From: Christiangramia crocea
Lineage (GTDB): Bacteria > Bacteroidota > Bacteroidia > Flavobacteriales > Flavobacteriaceae
Length of the DNA stretch: 64,000 bases
NCBI RefSeq assembly: GCF_022410465.1
Contig: NZ_JAJSON010000014.1
Location: 27,184-91,183, forward strand
Reading direction: 5' to 3'
The notes below the pieces were generated by a model, which saw nothing but the letters and a program-made list of their open reading frames with translations, did no database searches and had not been told where the DNA came from. Position numbers and translations under genes: made by a program. Shown here piece by piece: positions 7,342-14,335 of the stretch; position 1 is the first letter of the stretch; the number at the start of each line of letters is the position of its first letter.

Positions 7342-7497
7342 TTACAGGTTCAATAATTGATTTTGCAGTTCCTTCCAACGTTTATTCATTTGGGAAACTT
7401 TATACCGGTTATTCATAAACTTGCTATCTTCTAAGAATCCTATCTTATGAGCCAGGGATTCCATTTCTTCTCTTATTTCTTGTTTTCTTACTTCCAT
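7342..7497 (-). CDS. Small coiled-coil-like phage protein (51 aa)
   Basis: From ATG 7497 to TAA 7344-7342 the frame encodes MEVRKQEIREEMESLAHKIG, mostly a charged helix with heptad-like spacing. Its ATG shares one base with the stop of the upstream 83-aa gene (TAATG), so the two are translationally coupled. Confidence 0.55.
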   Translation of the reverse strand: MEVRKQEIREEMESLAHKIGFLEDSKFMNNRYKVSQMNKRWKELQNQLLNL

Positions 7498-7748
7498 TAT
7501 TTTAAGGCTTTCTCGATTGCTTTTTTAGCTTTTTTAACGTCTTCATCATGCCAGGTAAATGTTCTAACCGTATTGAAGTCTAATAATGTTTGTAAACTCT
7601 CCAAAAGCTCCTTATTAACTAAAAGAGCTTCATCAACAGCATCTACAATATCATCCCATAATGGCTCGTTGTTCTCAAATATTTCCTTAGCCTGTTTTTT
7701 GCCTAAGTGTTTATCTATAATCTCTGTTGCTTTAGTTTTTCTTTCCAT
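7497..7748 (-). CDS. Small phage protein, unknown (83 aa)
   Basis: MERKTKATEIIDKHLGKKQA starts a wholly helical, acidic-basic alternating protein. Downstream coupling by TAATG to the 51-aa gene. No motif beyond helices is visible. Confidence 0.6.
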   Translation of the reverse strand: MERKTKATEIIDKHLGKKQAKEIFENNEPLWDDIVDAVDEALLVNKELLESLQTLLDFNTVRTFTWHDEDVKKAKKAIEKALK

Positions 7749-7760
7749 AGTAGGGAGGGG

Positions 7761-7934
7761 TTAATAATTATTAATGATATGATTTGCACCATCTTTAAAA
7801 GCTTGGTTTCTTTCCTTTACCGCCCATTCAATGCATAGTAATTCAATCATATATTGGTAAGATTCAATTACGCCTTTATCTCTGTGAGAAACATTCTCTT
7901 CTATTCTTTTTTTAATCAATTCTTTTAGTTCCAT
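7761..7934 (-). CDS. Small helical phage protein (57 aa)
   Basis: From ATG 7934 (MELKELIKKRIEENVSHRDK) to TAA 7763-7761. The product is helical, with one Cys and a central LLCIEWAVKERN segment, ending NHIINNY. It sits in the leftward chain with 12-base and 17-base gaps on either side. Confidence 0.55.
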   Translation of the reverse strand: MELKELIKKRIEENVSHRDKGVIESYQYMIELLCIEWAVKERNQAFKDGANHIINNY

Positions 7935-7951
7935 ACCTCTTAGCTGTTGGG

Positions 7952-8188
7952 TTATAATTCTGGTTTTATAATTAATTTATCTCCCTTATTGAATTTATTA
8001 TCGCATTTATATTCTCCGTAATAACAAGTAATTTCCAGATTATAATGCCCACTAGGAGTAGTTGTAGAAATTCCTTCAATCTCAAACTCAATACCTTTTT
8101 CCTGTACCTTTTCTTTGATAAGACTTACAGCCTCGGTTTTGGTTATTTCGTGGCTGCAAAGTCTATCTATTATCTGCTCTAATTTCAT
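7952..8188 (-). CDS. Small phage protein, unknown (78 aa)
   Basis: MKLEQIIDRLCSHEITKTEA begins a protein with a helical N-terminal third and a beta-rich remainder (GIEFEIEGISTTTPSGHYNL). Its start shares a base with the upstream stop at 8188. No family recognised. Confidence 0.6.
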   Translation of the reverse strand: MKLEQIIDRLCSHEITKTEAVSLIKEKVQEKGIEFEIEGISTTTPSGHYNLEITCYYGEYKCDNKFNKGDKLIIKPEL

Positions 8189-8373
8189 TAGTTTAATTGT
8201 TTTTTAGCCCAGTTGATTGCTTTAGCTTCGTTAGAGAAAGACTTCATTTGTATTAGTTGCTCTCTCTGGTTAGCGCTGTCTATCTGAACGTGAGCAGCGG
8301 TGAAATGTTCCTGTACTGCATTGTATCTTACGTTTACTGCTTTTTTTCCTGAAGTTGAAGTAAAAGTTCTCAT
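8188..8373 (-). CDS. Small phage protein, unknown (61 aa)
   Basis: MRTFTSTSGKKAVNVRYNAV starts a basic protein with two predicted strands and a terminal helix (NEAKAINWAKKQLN). It is the first gene leftward of the divergent region with the XRE regulator at 8481 and is coupled to the 78-aa gene (shared base at 8188). Confidence 0.6.
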   Translation of the reverse strand: MRTFTSTSGKKAVNVRYNAVQEHFTAAHVQIDSANQREQLIQMKSFSNEAKAINWAKKQLN

Positions 8374-8456
8374 AATTTCTGTCTTTGTTTGTTATTGATA
8401 TTCAAATATAACATAATTATGTAATGTACACAAATTATTTTGTAATTTATTTTTCG

Positions 8457-8464
8457 TATATTTG
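8457..8464 (+). promoter_or_regulatory. -7 element TATATTTG for XRE gene
   Basis: TATATTTG matches the TAnnTTTG consensus and lies 16 bases before ATG 8481. It also argues that the XRE protein starts at 8481 rather than at the in-frame upstream ATG 8424. Confidence 0.55.
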
Positions 8465-8480
8465 TATAAATAAAAATCTT

Positions 8481-8696
8481 ATGAGTAATTTAGCCCCTAT
8501 GTCAATAGGTTCGGAAATATCCAGAGTTAGAAAAGAACGTGGTTTTAGTCAGCTTCAGTTGGCTAATAAGGTTCAGATTACGCAACAGCAACTTTCAGAG
8601 TATGAAACAAACCGAAGAAGCCCCTCAAAAGGTAAACTTCAAAAGATTGCAGATGCTTTAGGTTGTGAATGGCGTTTACTTGATAAACCTGTTTAA
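8481..8696 (+). CDS. XRE-family HTH regulator
   Basis: The 71-residue protein (MSNLAPMSIGSEISRVRKER) is almost entirely a Cro/CI-type helix-turn-helix: IGSEISRVRKERGFSQLQLA then VQITQQQLSEYETNRRSPS, with the typical Q-x-x-Q/E-Y-E-N-x-R-P pattern. The start is set by the -7 element at 8457-8464. It is a lone plus-strand gene inside leftward genes, like a local phage or toxin-antitoxin style regulator; its target could be the divergent promoter region at 8374-8480. Confidence 0.85.
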   Translation: MSNLAPMSIGSEISRVRKERGFSQLQLANKVQITQQQLSEYETNRRSPSKGKLQKIADALGCEWRLLDKPV

Positions 8697-8703
8697 CCCT
8701 CCT

Positions 8704-8955
8704 TTAGCCTATAGGGTTAAGACTGATTATTTCCCAATGATAAATAGAGTTGTAAGTTTTAAAGGTGTTTTCGTCTATAATTTCTTGAACTCCACTTGTA
8801 CTCCATGATAGAGAAATCCAAAACCTTTCACCTACTGTTGGGTATCTAAAATAATTATCTGGTATTTGCCCTATTTTCTCAAAACCTTCCTCAATGTTAT
8901 TAGGGTGCAATGGGCTTTCTGCTTCTTTAAGTTTTTTGATTTTAATTGTTTTCAT
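8704..8955 (-). CDS. Small phage protein, unknown (83 aa)
   Basis: MKTIKIKKLKEAESPLHPNN begins a beta-rich protein with conserved-looking segments RYPTVGERFWISLSW and NTFKTYNSIYHWEI. It is convergent with the XRE gene, leaving a 7-base gap. No function recognised. Confidence 0.6.
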   Translation of the reverse strand: MKTIKIKKLKEAESPLHPNNIEEGFEKIGQIPDNYFRYPTVGERFWISLSWSTSGVQEIIDENTFKTYNSIYHWEIISLNPIG

Positions 8956-8985
8956 AATTCTAATTTTTAAGTTGATAGTTACGTT

Positions 8986-9627
8986 TTATAATAGTTCTAA
9001 TTGCTTCACGTTTGATTTTCTTATGACATTCATAGCGCAGTCCAGGATTGTTTTACCGGCTTCATAATCCACCAGGTTACGGGCTATTTTATCTTTTCTT
9101 TGATCTCCCTTGTAGGTGCTTAAATCTATTTTATGAAACTTACATAATTCCTGGACCTCGTTTTTAGTCTGCGTAAGTTTAAATTCCCTATCTCCTAAAT
9201 CATTCACTAAAGCAAAATTAGTCCAGTAAAGGTGTCGCCCTCTTTTCTTTGCCGGGATTAAAGGCTCATAATATCCTATCACATTTTCCACACAATACTT
9301 CCCTTCATACCAGTTTTCTAAAAAGATAATCTCCTGGTATAATTTCATGTCGGGATAACATTTTAATCTTCCTTCCTTTGATTTGGAAGCCCAGAAATTA
9401 GCCCTTGAATGTGTTGGGCAGGGCGGTGAACTCCAGATAAAATCAAATTCCTTATAGTGATCTAAAAGGTATTGGTGAGCATCGGTAATAATAACCTTGT
9501 CATTCGGGAAACGTTCCTGGTACAGTCTGGCTAATTCCGGGTCTAACTCCACGGCTGTAATTTCGTGATCGTCTCCCCATTTGTATCTGTTACCGCCTAA
9601 ACAGGCATAAAGGTTTAATATTTTCAT
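8986..9627 (-). CDS. Phage C5-cytosine-type DNA methyltransferase
   Basis: The 213-residue protein has the class I methyltransferase order: motif I-like MKILNLYACLGGNRYKW, acidic cofactor contact AVELDPELARLYQERFPND, and motif IV with the catalytic Cys in WSSPPCPTHS (residues about 68-77), followed by ENV (motif VI). It is short compared with stand-alone restriction methyltransferases and no endonuclease lies nearby, so it is an orphan phage enzyme that could protect phage DNA. The ATG overlaps the 39-aa ORF stop (ATGA). Confidence 0.82.
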   Translation of the reverse strand: MKILNLYACLGGNRYKWGDDHEITAVELDPELARLYQERFPNDKVIITDAHQYLLDHYKEFDFIWSSPPCPTHSRANFWASKSKEGRLKCYPDMKLYQEIIFLENWYEGKYCVENVIGYYEPLIPAKKRGRHLYWTNFALVNDLGDREFKLTQTKNEVQELCKFHKIDLSTYKGDQRKDKIARNLVDYEAGKTILDCAMNVIRKSNVKQLELL

Positions 9628-9743
9628 AATAATTTATAGTTACGTTTTGGAAACTCCTGCTCAAAGGATGCAATCGCTTCTTCTTTACTTGGGGCTTCGA
9701 TCTTGATAATGCTTACCCCGCTTTTGAAGGTGTAGGTGTTCAT
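9624..9743 (-). CDS. Micro-ORF coupled on both sides (39 aa)
   Basis: MNTYTFKSGVSIIKIEAPSK runs from ATG 9743 to TGA 9626-9624. Its start overlaps the upstream stop as ATGA and its stop overlaps the methyltransferase ATG as ATGA, a strong sign of a genuine translationally coupled gene. The fold looks like a small beta-alpha unit (EEAIASFEQEFP). Function unknown. Confidence 0.7.
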   Translation of the reverse strand: MNTYTFKSGVSIIKIEAPSKEEAIASFEQEFPKRNYKLL

Positions 9744-10183
9744 GATTTTCTTTTAATTATTGTAGATCTTAAAGCGTCCATTTCTTCAACTTCTTTAGGG
9801 AAATTTTTCTTTTGCCATTTACGTCTTTCAGCCTCATATTCCTGATAACCTATAAGATCAAAATTTTTCCTATTCCATACATAATCTCCAGACTCTTCAA
9901 ATACATTTTTAATATCATCTTTATGGAAAGAGAAATGATTATAATTAGGCCATCCCCCGTTTATTAGTTTATGTATTCCTATACCGAAATGATTTGCTAT
10001 GTAGAATACACTTTCAGGGTGCTTAACTCTTAAAGCTGGAACTATTGCGTAATCCCCAGCAATATCTTGTTGTGTAGCTACTTCGTAATTATACCAGTAC
10101 AAAGGGCTTTTCTTACTTTCTTTAACGTAGATATTTACGTGATCTATTTTTACAGGTACTCCCTGCCATTCATATTTTTTCAT
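9740..10183 (-). CDS. Phage protein, unknown (147 aa)
   Basis: MKKYEWQGVPVKIDHVNIYV starts a protein with mixed strands and helices and a conserved-looking core (NHFGIGIHKLINGGWPNYNH). The C-terminal 40 residues are basic and helical. It lies upstream of the methyltransferase and is coupled to the 39-aa ORF. No family recognised. Confidence 0.6.
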   Translation of the reverse strand: MKKYEWQGVPVKIDHVNIYVKESKKSPLYWYNYEVATQQDIAGDYAIVPALRVKHPESVFYIANHFGIGIHKLINGGWPNYNHFSFHKDDIKNVFEESGDYVWNRKNFDLIGYQEYEAERRKWQKKNFPKEVEEMDALRSTIIKRKS

Positions 10184-10203
10184 AATATCTTATTTACTAT
10201 TCC

Positions 10204-10401
10204 CTAATTATTGTGTAGGCTTTGAGGTGCATAGCCGTTTCTTTTAAGTCCTTTGAACTTTCTATACCGGTAAATAGTAGATATTGAGGAATCTGTTTGG
10301 TAACTTAATAGGGTGTCAGAATAGTACTTGTAGTTTTCCTCGATGTACTCTTTATCTTCCTGGCTTAATCTTTTTCCGGGTTCTTTTATTCCGCTAATCA
10401 T
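10204..10401 (-). CDS. Small HTH-like phage protein (65 aa)
   Basis: The sequence LSQEDKEYIEENYKYYSDTL followed by SSISTIYRYRKFKGLKRNGY reads like a homeodomain-type or resolvase-type helix-turn-helix with a basic recognition helix. It overlaps the stop of the upstream gene by 8 bases. DNA binding is inferred from pattern only. Confidence 0.6.
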   Translation of the reverse strand: MISGIKEPGKRLSQEDKEYIEENYKYYSDTLLSYQTDSSISTIYRYRKFKGLKRNGYAPQSLHNN

Positions 10402-11254
10402 ACTTATACTTTTCTTTGAATTCGGTTAACCTTTTTTCATCCTTAAGTAGCTTTCTGAAAAATTCACACAATACAAGTTCTTTGCACTTCAGTTTTACTT
10501 TTGTGTTTCCCTTCTTTTCTAGTGAGGAAATAATATTTTTAAACTCCTGTTTTTCTTCCTTTGAAGTAGCTTCCTTATCTGAGTATTCCATCTGTATGGA
10601 GACTTTAGCAGATTCATATATCTTATCCTTATACTCCTTTTCTTTGGGTAAATATTCCTCATACAGAACATCATAGATATAGATATATCCGTCTTCTATT
10701 GCTTTATTTTCTTTATACTGTTCCAAAGCACTTAGTACACCTCTATTGATCCAGTATTGCTTTTGGTTTTCAGTAATAGTTTTTTTCTTTTCTTCTTTCA
10801 AGGGGATATTATTATCCATTCGTATTTTTTGAAGCCATTTTATGAACCGGTCTAAAACCTTTCCTACATATTCTGAATTAAAAAGCTGGAAATGCTGTAT
10901 CTGATCCCCGAAATAGCCGTAGCGTTCCATTTTAAAAGCGTAGTCTATCTGCTCTAAAGAAAGTGTCTTAAAACGCATTAAAATGAGTTCTTTAATGTCT
11001 GATTTATTTATATAGCTAATAGCTTCCTTTATACCTAATAAGTTGGGAATCCTGGTAAATAAGAATGCCAGCCCCTGCCCTACTTGAATTTTTCCTTCCT
11101 CAGTTTCCAGAAGATCCCGTATTTTATCTTGCTCGATACTTTTACGGGCAAAGGTTATTTCATTCAATTTCCCAGCCTGTTGAATTTTGTCTAATAGTGT
11201 CTGCTGATTGACGGTTAATTCTTGGCTCTGATTTTTTGTTTTGGTTAGCTCCAT
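10394..11254 (-). CDS. Phage protein, probably replication-associated (286 aa)
   Basis: MELTKTKNQSQELTVNQQTL starts a highly charged, helical protein with a C-terminal Lys/Glu-rich region (about residues 200-286). It overlaps the DUF4373 gene by 95 bases in another frame, unusually long for this phage, so an internal start is possible (for example M92 or later). Position next to DUF4373 and DnaA-domain genes suggests a helicase loader or primosome-like role, but no motif proves this. Confidence 0.55.
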   Translation of the reverse strand: MELTKTKNQSQELTVNQQTLLDKIQQAGKLNEITFARKSIEQDKIRDLLETEEGKIQVGQGLAFLFTRIPNLLGIKEAISYINKSDIKELILMRFKTLSLEQIDYAFKMERYGYFGDQIQHFQLFNSEYVGKVLDRFIKWLQKIRMDNNIPLKEEKKKTITENQKQYWINRGVLSALEQYKENKAIEDGYIYIYDVLYEEYLPKEKEYKDKIYESAKVSIQMEYSDKEATSKEEKQEFKNIISSLEKKGNTKVKLKCKELVLCEFFRKLLKDEKRLTEFKEKYKYD

Positions 11255-11972
11255 TTTCTAAGTTTTTTAGCCATGCGACTTTAAACCCCTTCCAGCTTTT
11301 TTCCGTGCATATTCTCACGGCATCTTCTACTGGAAAATTGTTATTTTCGCATTCATTTAAAAAAGTATTTAATGCGGTTTTTGTGTTAACAGCTTTTTTT
11401 GATTCACGGACTTTAAGCCAATCTTCCACTATTTCAGCTTTTGCTCCCTTGGAGATTAAGGCTTGCTTAAAATCTTTTTTAGTAAATTTTTTAGTACTCT
11501 TCTGTACTTTACTTTCCTCTTCTTTACTATGTGTACTTTCTCCAGGAGGTTTCTGGGTTTCCTCCGTAGTAAACTCGGTTTCCTCCGTAGTTAAATCATA
11601 TTCTGGCTTAATTTCCCATCCAGTACGCTTGGCATCTTTACAAACTCTTGAATACCTACTCTGGATTTCTGAAGATGTTAATATCCCTTTTTCAAATAAA
11701 TCAGGATCTAAAAAACCAATTTGTACAGCTTTTTTGATAACCTCTAATGCAGCCCCTTCACTTACGCCAACTGTATCAGCAATAAGGAAAGGTAGATCAT
11801 CATCCCACTTGGTGTAATACCCTTTGTCTCCATAGATAGTACAAAGCAGATTGATTAGCACGGTTATGCCTTGCGCTCCACAAGCCATTTTTATCTTCCT
11901 AACTTTTTTGTTATTGAAGAAATTAACATCGAAACTGAAATAGTCTAATTCCTTTTTTTGAGGTCTAGCCAT
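11160..11972 (-). CDS. DUF4373 (Lin1244/Lin1753-like) phage replication protein
   Basis: The N-terminal 100 residues (LDYFSFDVNFFNNKKVRKIK, then GAQGITVLINLLCTIYGDKG) match the DUF4373 winged-helix type found at the front of phage replication proteins. A low-complexity Thr/Glu/Lys linker (about 140-165) joins a C-terminal domain (residues 165-240, ending WKGFKVAWLKNLENG). The architecture resembles DnaD-like initiators. It follows the DnaA-domain protein with a one-base gap, so the two probably act together at the phage origin. Confidence 0.75.
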   Translation of the reverse strand: MARPQKKELDYFSFDVNFFNNKKVRKIKMACGAQGITVLINLLCTIYGDKGYYTKWDDDLPFLIADTVGVSEGAALEVIKKAVQIGFLDPDLFEKGILTSSEIQSRYSRVCKDAKRTGWEIKPEYDLTTEETEFTTEETQKPPGESTHSKEEESKVQKSTKKFTKKDFKQALISKGAKAEIVEDWLKVRESKKAVNTKTALNTFLNECENNNFPVEDAVRICTEKSWKGFKVAWLKNLENGANQNKKSEPRINRQSADTIRQNSTGWEIE

Positions 11973-11973
11973 T

Positions 11974-12381
11974 CTAAAGCTCGTTTATAAATTCGGGGAT
12001 TCTAGTTTTAAGCTCTGATACGTTCTTGCACTTATGAATTTTTAAGGAAAGATGCTCTTTAATTAGTATTAAAGATTTATCGTTTTCCTGGTATTCGGTT
12101 AAGTGATTGAATAGAGCAATTACATCTTTATTAATATCATTATCAATATGTTTTAGATCGTTTATTTTTCTTATCCCATGCATAACAGTTGCATGGTCTT
12201 TCTGTAAACTGTAATTACCTATGTATTGGTAAGACATTGTAGGATTGAATTTTTTGGCGAAGTAATAGAACATATATCTCCTTTCGACAATATCTCTCCT
12301 TCTGGTATTCTTAAATATTTCTCCTTTTTCAATGCCATAGTAGTGACAAATTTGTTCGTGTATTACTTCCAGGGGGATCAT
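11974..12381 (-). CDS. Stand-alone DnaA domain IV-like DNA-binding protein
   Basis: The 135-residue protein begins IPLEVIHEQICHYYGIEKGE and carries the DnaA signature region at about residues 62-87 (YQYIGNYSLQKDHATVMHGI, then RKI), corresponding to the DnaA-box recognition helix-turn-helix. There is no AAA+ ATPase domain. It may bind DnaA boxes in the phage origin or compete with host DnaA. The C-terminal 45 residues are an additional helical tail. Confidence 0.82.
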   Translation of the reverse strand: MIPLEVIHEQICHYYGIEKGEIFKNTRRRDIVERRYMFYYFAKKFNPTMSYQYIGNYSLQKDHATVMHGIRKINDLKHIDNDINKDVIALFNHLTEYQENDKSLILIKEHLSLKIHKCKNVSELKTRIPEFINEL

Positions 12382-12392
12382 TCAGTATGTTT

Positions 12393-12518
12393 TTAGAATC
12401 CTGCTTTCGCGAGTTCAATTCCTATTAAAATTCCAGACAGTATTATTCCTATGATAATCTTGTTTAGATGCATTAGATCAAAAAGATTATCCCTATTGTT
12501 ATTATTAGTATTATCCAT
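12393..12518 (-). CDS. 41-aa single-pass membrane micro-protein
   Basis: From ATG 12518 to TAA 12395-12393 the frame encodes a polar Asn-rich start (MDNTNNNNRDNLFDL) and one transmembrane helix (IIIGIILSGILIGIEL). It overlaps by 46 bases, in another frame, a second membrane micro-ORF (12473-12556). Function unknown. Confidence 0.5.
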   Translation of the reverse strand: MDNTNNNNRDNLFDLMHLNKIIIGIILSGILIGIELAKAGF

Positions 12519-12556
12519 GCGATTCGGTCTTTATTTGTAAGTTTATCTTTTAGCAT
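12473..12556 (-). CDS. 27-aa membrane micro-protein overlapping the next one
   Basis: ATG 12556 to TAA 12475-12473 encodes MLKDKLTNKDRIAWIILIIT ending in a hydrophobic helix, a basic head with C-terminal membrane anchor. Short length keeps confidence low, but the paired transmembrane character of both frames is notable. Confidence 0.4.
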   Translation of the reverse strand: MLKDKLTNKDRIAWIILIITIGIIFLI

Positions 12557-12642
12557 TGTGATTGTTTTTAAAGAAAGCCCCTCCGGTTTTACGGTTTCCC
12601 TGCCTTTGGGGCTTACCTAACCAACTAAATAATTACACCTAA
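12557..12642 (-). terminator. GC-rich hairpin between early gene blocks
   Basis: On the minus strand AAGCCCC (12614-12608) pairs with GGGGCTT (12581-12575), enclosing about 26 bases with further GG/CC pairing, followed by TCTTT and A-rich sequence. It is the most GC-rich spot in its surroundings and follows the stop of the gene at 12643. A weak intrinsic terminator or attenuator is the likely role. Confidence 0.4.
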
Positions 12643-13086
12643 CTATTTATCGTAATGGTAAATGGTCTTTACTGATATGAGACCCCATAATAGTTTAGTT
12701 ATACTGAAGCTTAATCTTTCGGTATTGATTAGAATTTGGCTTTCTGAAGTAGATTTGTTTTCTTTTTTATTAGAGGTTTTTTTACTACTATACTTCTTAT
12801 TTAAAGCGGCAATCTTTTGGTTAATCCTTTTAAGGGTCTCTTTTGCCATATCCCTTGAAGGTTCTACTTTACTTACCCACTTCCATTCAGATCCTACTCC
12901 CCTAATTCCGTTATGTTCAAGGATTCCACCTTCTTTAAGAACTGTTCCGAAATTATTATTTAAATCATTTTTATTTGCGTATTCTGTGAGGTTTACGTTT
13001 GGCGTATACTCTAGGATTTTCTTTAAATCCTTTAGTGCATTGTAGCAATTAAGAACATCGTCTTTTTTAACTTGGTACTGACTCAT
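12643..13086 (-). CDS. Phage protein, unknown (147 aa)
   Basis: MSQYQVKKDDVLNCYNALKD starts a protein with a helix-rich N-terminus, a central GILEHNGIRGVGSEWKWVSK (possible winged-helix or beta motif) and a basic Lys/Ser-rich tail. The central part looks like a small DNA-binding winged helix, but this is unverified. Confidence 0.55.
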   Translation of the reverse strand: MSQYQVKKDDVLNCYNALKDLKKILEYTPNVNLTEYANKNDLNNNFGTVLKEGGILEHNGIRGVGSEWKWVSKVEPSRDMAKETLKRINQKIAALNKKYSSKKTSNKKENKSTSESQILINTERLSFSITKLLWGLISVKTIYHYDK

Positions 13087-13109
13087 AATTTTAAGTTTTA
13101 TTTGGTTTA

Positions 13110-13361
13110 TTAATTAATTTTATAGACTGACACCGGCCTATTGCTTTCCGGGCATTTCTTTGTTCCTTCAATAGAAACAAAACCCTTGCGTTCTAATTCT
13201 GATAGCCTGCGCATAACTGCAACTTTATCAATTCCAATTACCCTGGCTATGTCTTTGTAACTACCCTTCCCGATCTTGTTTAAACCGGAAATTATTTTCT
13301 GGTAATGCTTGCTTCTGAAGTCATTTACTTTTTCTAAAGCGGTTAATGAGTTGGTTTTCAT
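13110..13361 (-). CDS. Winged-helix DNA-binding protein (83 aa)
   Basis: Residues 20-70 (YQKIISGLNKIGKGSYKDIA, IGIDKVAVMRRLSELERKGF, then VSIEGTKKCPESNRPVSVYK) form a clear winged helix-turn-helix of the MarR/ArsR type: recognition helix with RRLSELERKG and a wing. It overlaps the ninG stop as ATGA. Probably a phage transcription or replication factor. Confidence 0.75.
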   Translation of the reverse strand: MKTNSLTALEKVNDFRSKHYQKIISGLNKIGKGSYKDIARVIGIDKVAVMRRLSELERKGFVSIEGTKKCPESNRPVSVYKIN

Positions 13362-13972
13362 TTCTTTAAATCTTTAAGTTTTGTTCGGTAATAAGTCCGT
13401 AATTCTCTCAGCTTTTCCCGATCCCATTTAAAGACTTGTTTCTTATCGTTTCGGGCTTTTTGCTGTAACAGTTCAAATTTTTCTTTTCCAATTCGATAGG
13501 GTAGATTCATTTCGTACATATTCACGTTACCCTCTAGCATACGGTTACATCGTACGCATTGACCGTGAATATTGTTTTCATTAAACTTTAGGGAGGAAAA
13601 TAGTTCTGCTTTGTAGTAATGCCCTGCATCAAAATCAGACTTCCAGGGAGTACCGCATGAAATACAGCATTTCCCCTCGTCTCTTTTTCTGATATATTCG
13701 TGGCAAACATCTTTTACAGCGTTTATTAGGGTTGTAATCTTATCCCGGTTCTTCTTTTCCTTAAAAGCTTTTTCTAAATCCCTTCGTGGCTTTGTAGCCT
13801 TTAAGGTTGCTTTCTCTAGTTTGATTTTTCCGTTTTCTGAGTTTAAAAGCCAATCGGGGTAACAGCCGCACATTTTACCTAGTCCATATTTTCGATATTT
13901 TGTAGGTTTTCCGCAGCCCCACCCCTTTGCAATTCCAGTTCCTTTACATGGTTTTTCTTTTGGCTCAATCAC
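13358..13972 (-). CDS. ninG: NinG-like recombination protein
   Basis: The 204-residue protein matches phage lambda NinG (Rap): an N-terminal Cys-rich part (CKGTGIAKGWGCGKP, CGCYPDW), a Lys-rich helix, then CISCG...DAGHYYKAE...CVRCNRML, a zinc-stabilised HNH-like nuclease core. NinG promotes phage recombination, acting as a Holliday-junction endonuclease in lambda. The neighbouring SSB-like, exonuclease and annealing genes form a recombination module with it. Confidence 0.85.
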   Translation of the reverse strand: MIEPKEKPCKGTGIAKGWGCGKPTKYRKYGLGKMCGCYPDWLLNSENGKIKLEKATLKATKPRRDLEKAFKEKKNRDKITTLINAVKDVCHEYIRKRDEGKCCISCGTPWKSDFDAGHYYKAELFSSLKFNENNIHGQCVRCNRMLEGNVNMYEMNLPYRIGKEKFELLQQKARNDKKQVFKWDREKLRELRTYYRTKLKDLKK

Positions 13973-14020
13973 AGGTTAACGGTTTGGGGTATTAAATATT
14001 AATTAGGGCTAAAAGGTGTA

Positions 14021-14335
14021 CTAAAAGGGCAGATCGTCTTCTTCCTCATTGTAAGGTTCGGCTTCATAACTTGGTTCAGAAGATTCGTTTTTCTCCCATA
14101 CGGTTTTACCATTTCCGATATAGGTAGCTTTTTCTCCTGCTTCCCGTTCTTCTTTAGTCTGGCTAATTTTAATGGAAGTGTCCTGACCGTAATCATTTGT
14201 CTCGTCATTTACTATAATATCTACATTTAGATACTGAGCATTATTTTTAAAAGGCTTCCCTTCCTTATTGGTCTTAGCTATTTTGTTTTTATCGATTTTA
14301 GTTACATCGATTGAGGCACTGATAATTTTTGTCAT
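14021..14335 (-). CDS. Phage single-strand DNA-binding-like protein
   Basis: The 104-residue protein starts with a beta-rich domain (TKIISASIDVTKIDKNKIAK, NNAQYLNVDIIVND) and ends in an acidic tail EEEDDLPF, which resembles the C-terminal partner-binding tail of SSB proteins (DDDIPF). Location between the YqaJ-like exonuclease and ninG supports a ssDNA-binding role in phage recombination and replication. The OB-fold was not proven. Confidence 0.7.
   Translation of the reverse strand: MTKIISASIDVTKIDKNKIAKTNKEGKPFKNNAQYLNVDIIVNDETNDYGQDTSIKISQTKEEREAGEKATYIGNGKTVWEKNESSEPSYEAEPYNEEEDDLPF

Noticed and set aside
8424..8480. 19-codon N-terminal extension of the XRE gene
   Set aside because: Covers the -7 element TATATTTG; the domain starts after ATG 8481.
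11236..11817. 193-codon plus-strand frame opposite the DUF4373 gene
   Set aside because: Antisense shadow of 11160-11972; Ser/Phe/Leu-rich translation with no recognisable domain.
13358..13972. HNH homing endonuclease interpretation of the NinG-like gene
   Set aside because: The cysteine arrangement, length and position in a recombination module fit NinG better than a free-standing homing nuclease.
13999..14208. 69-codon minus-strand frame
   Set aside because: Lies inside the SSB-like gene in another frame and lacks any domain character.
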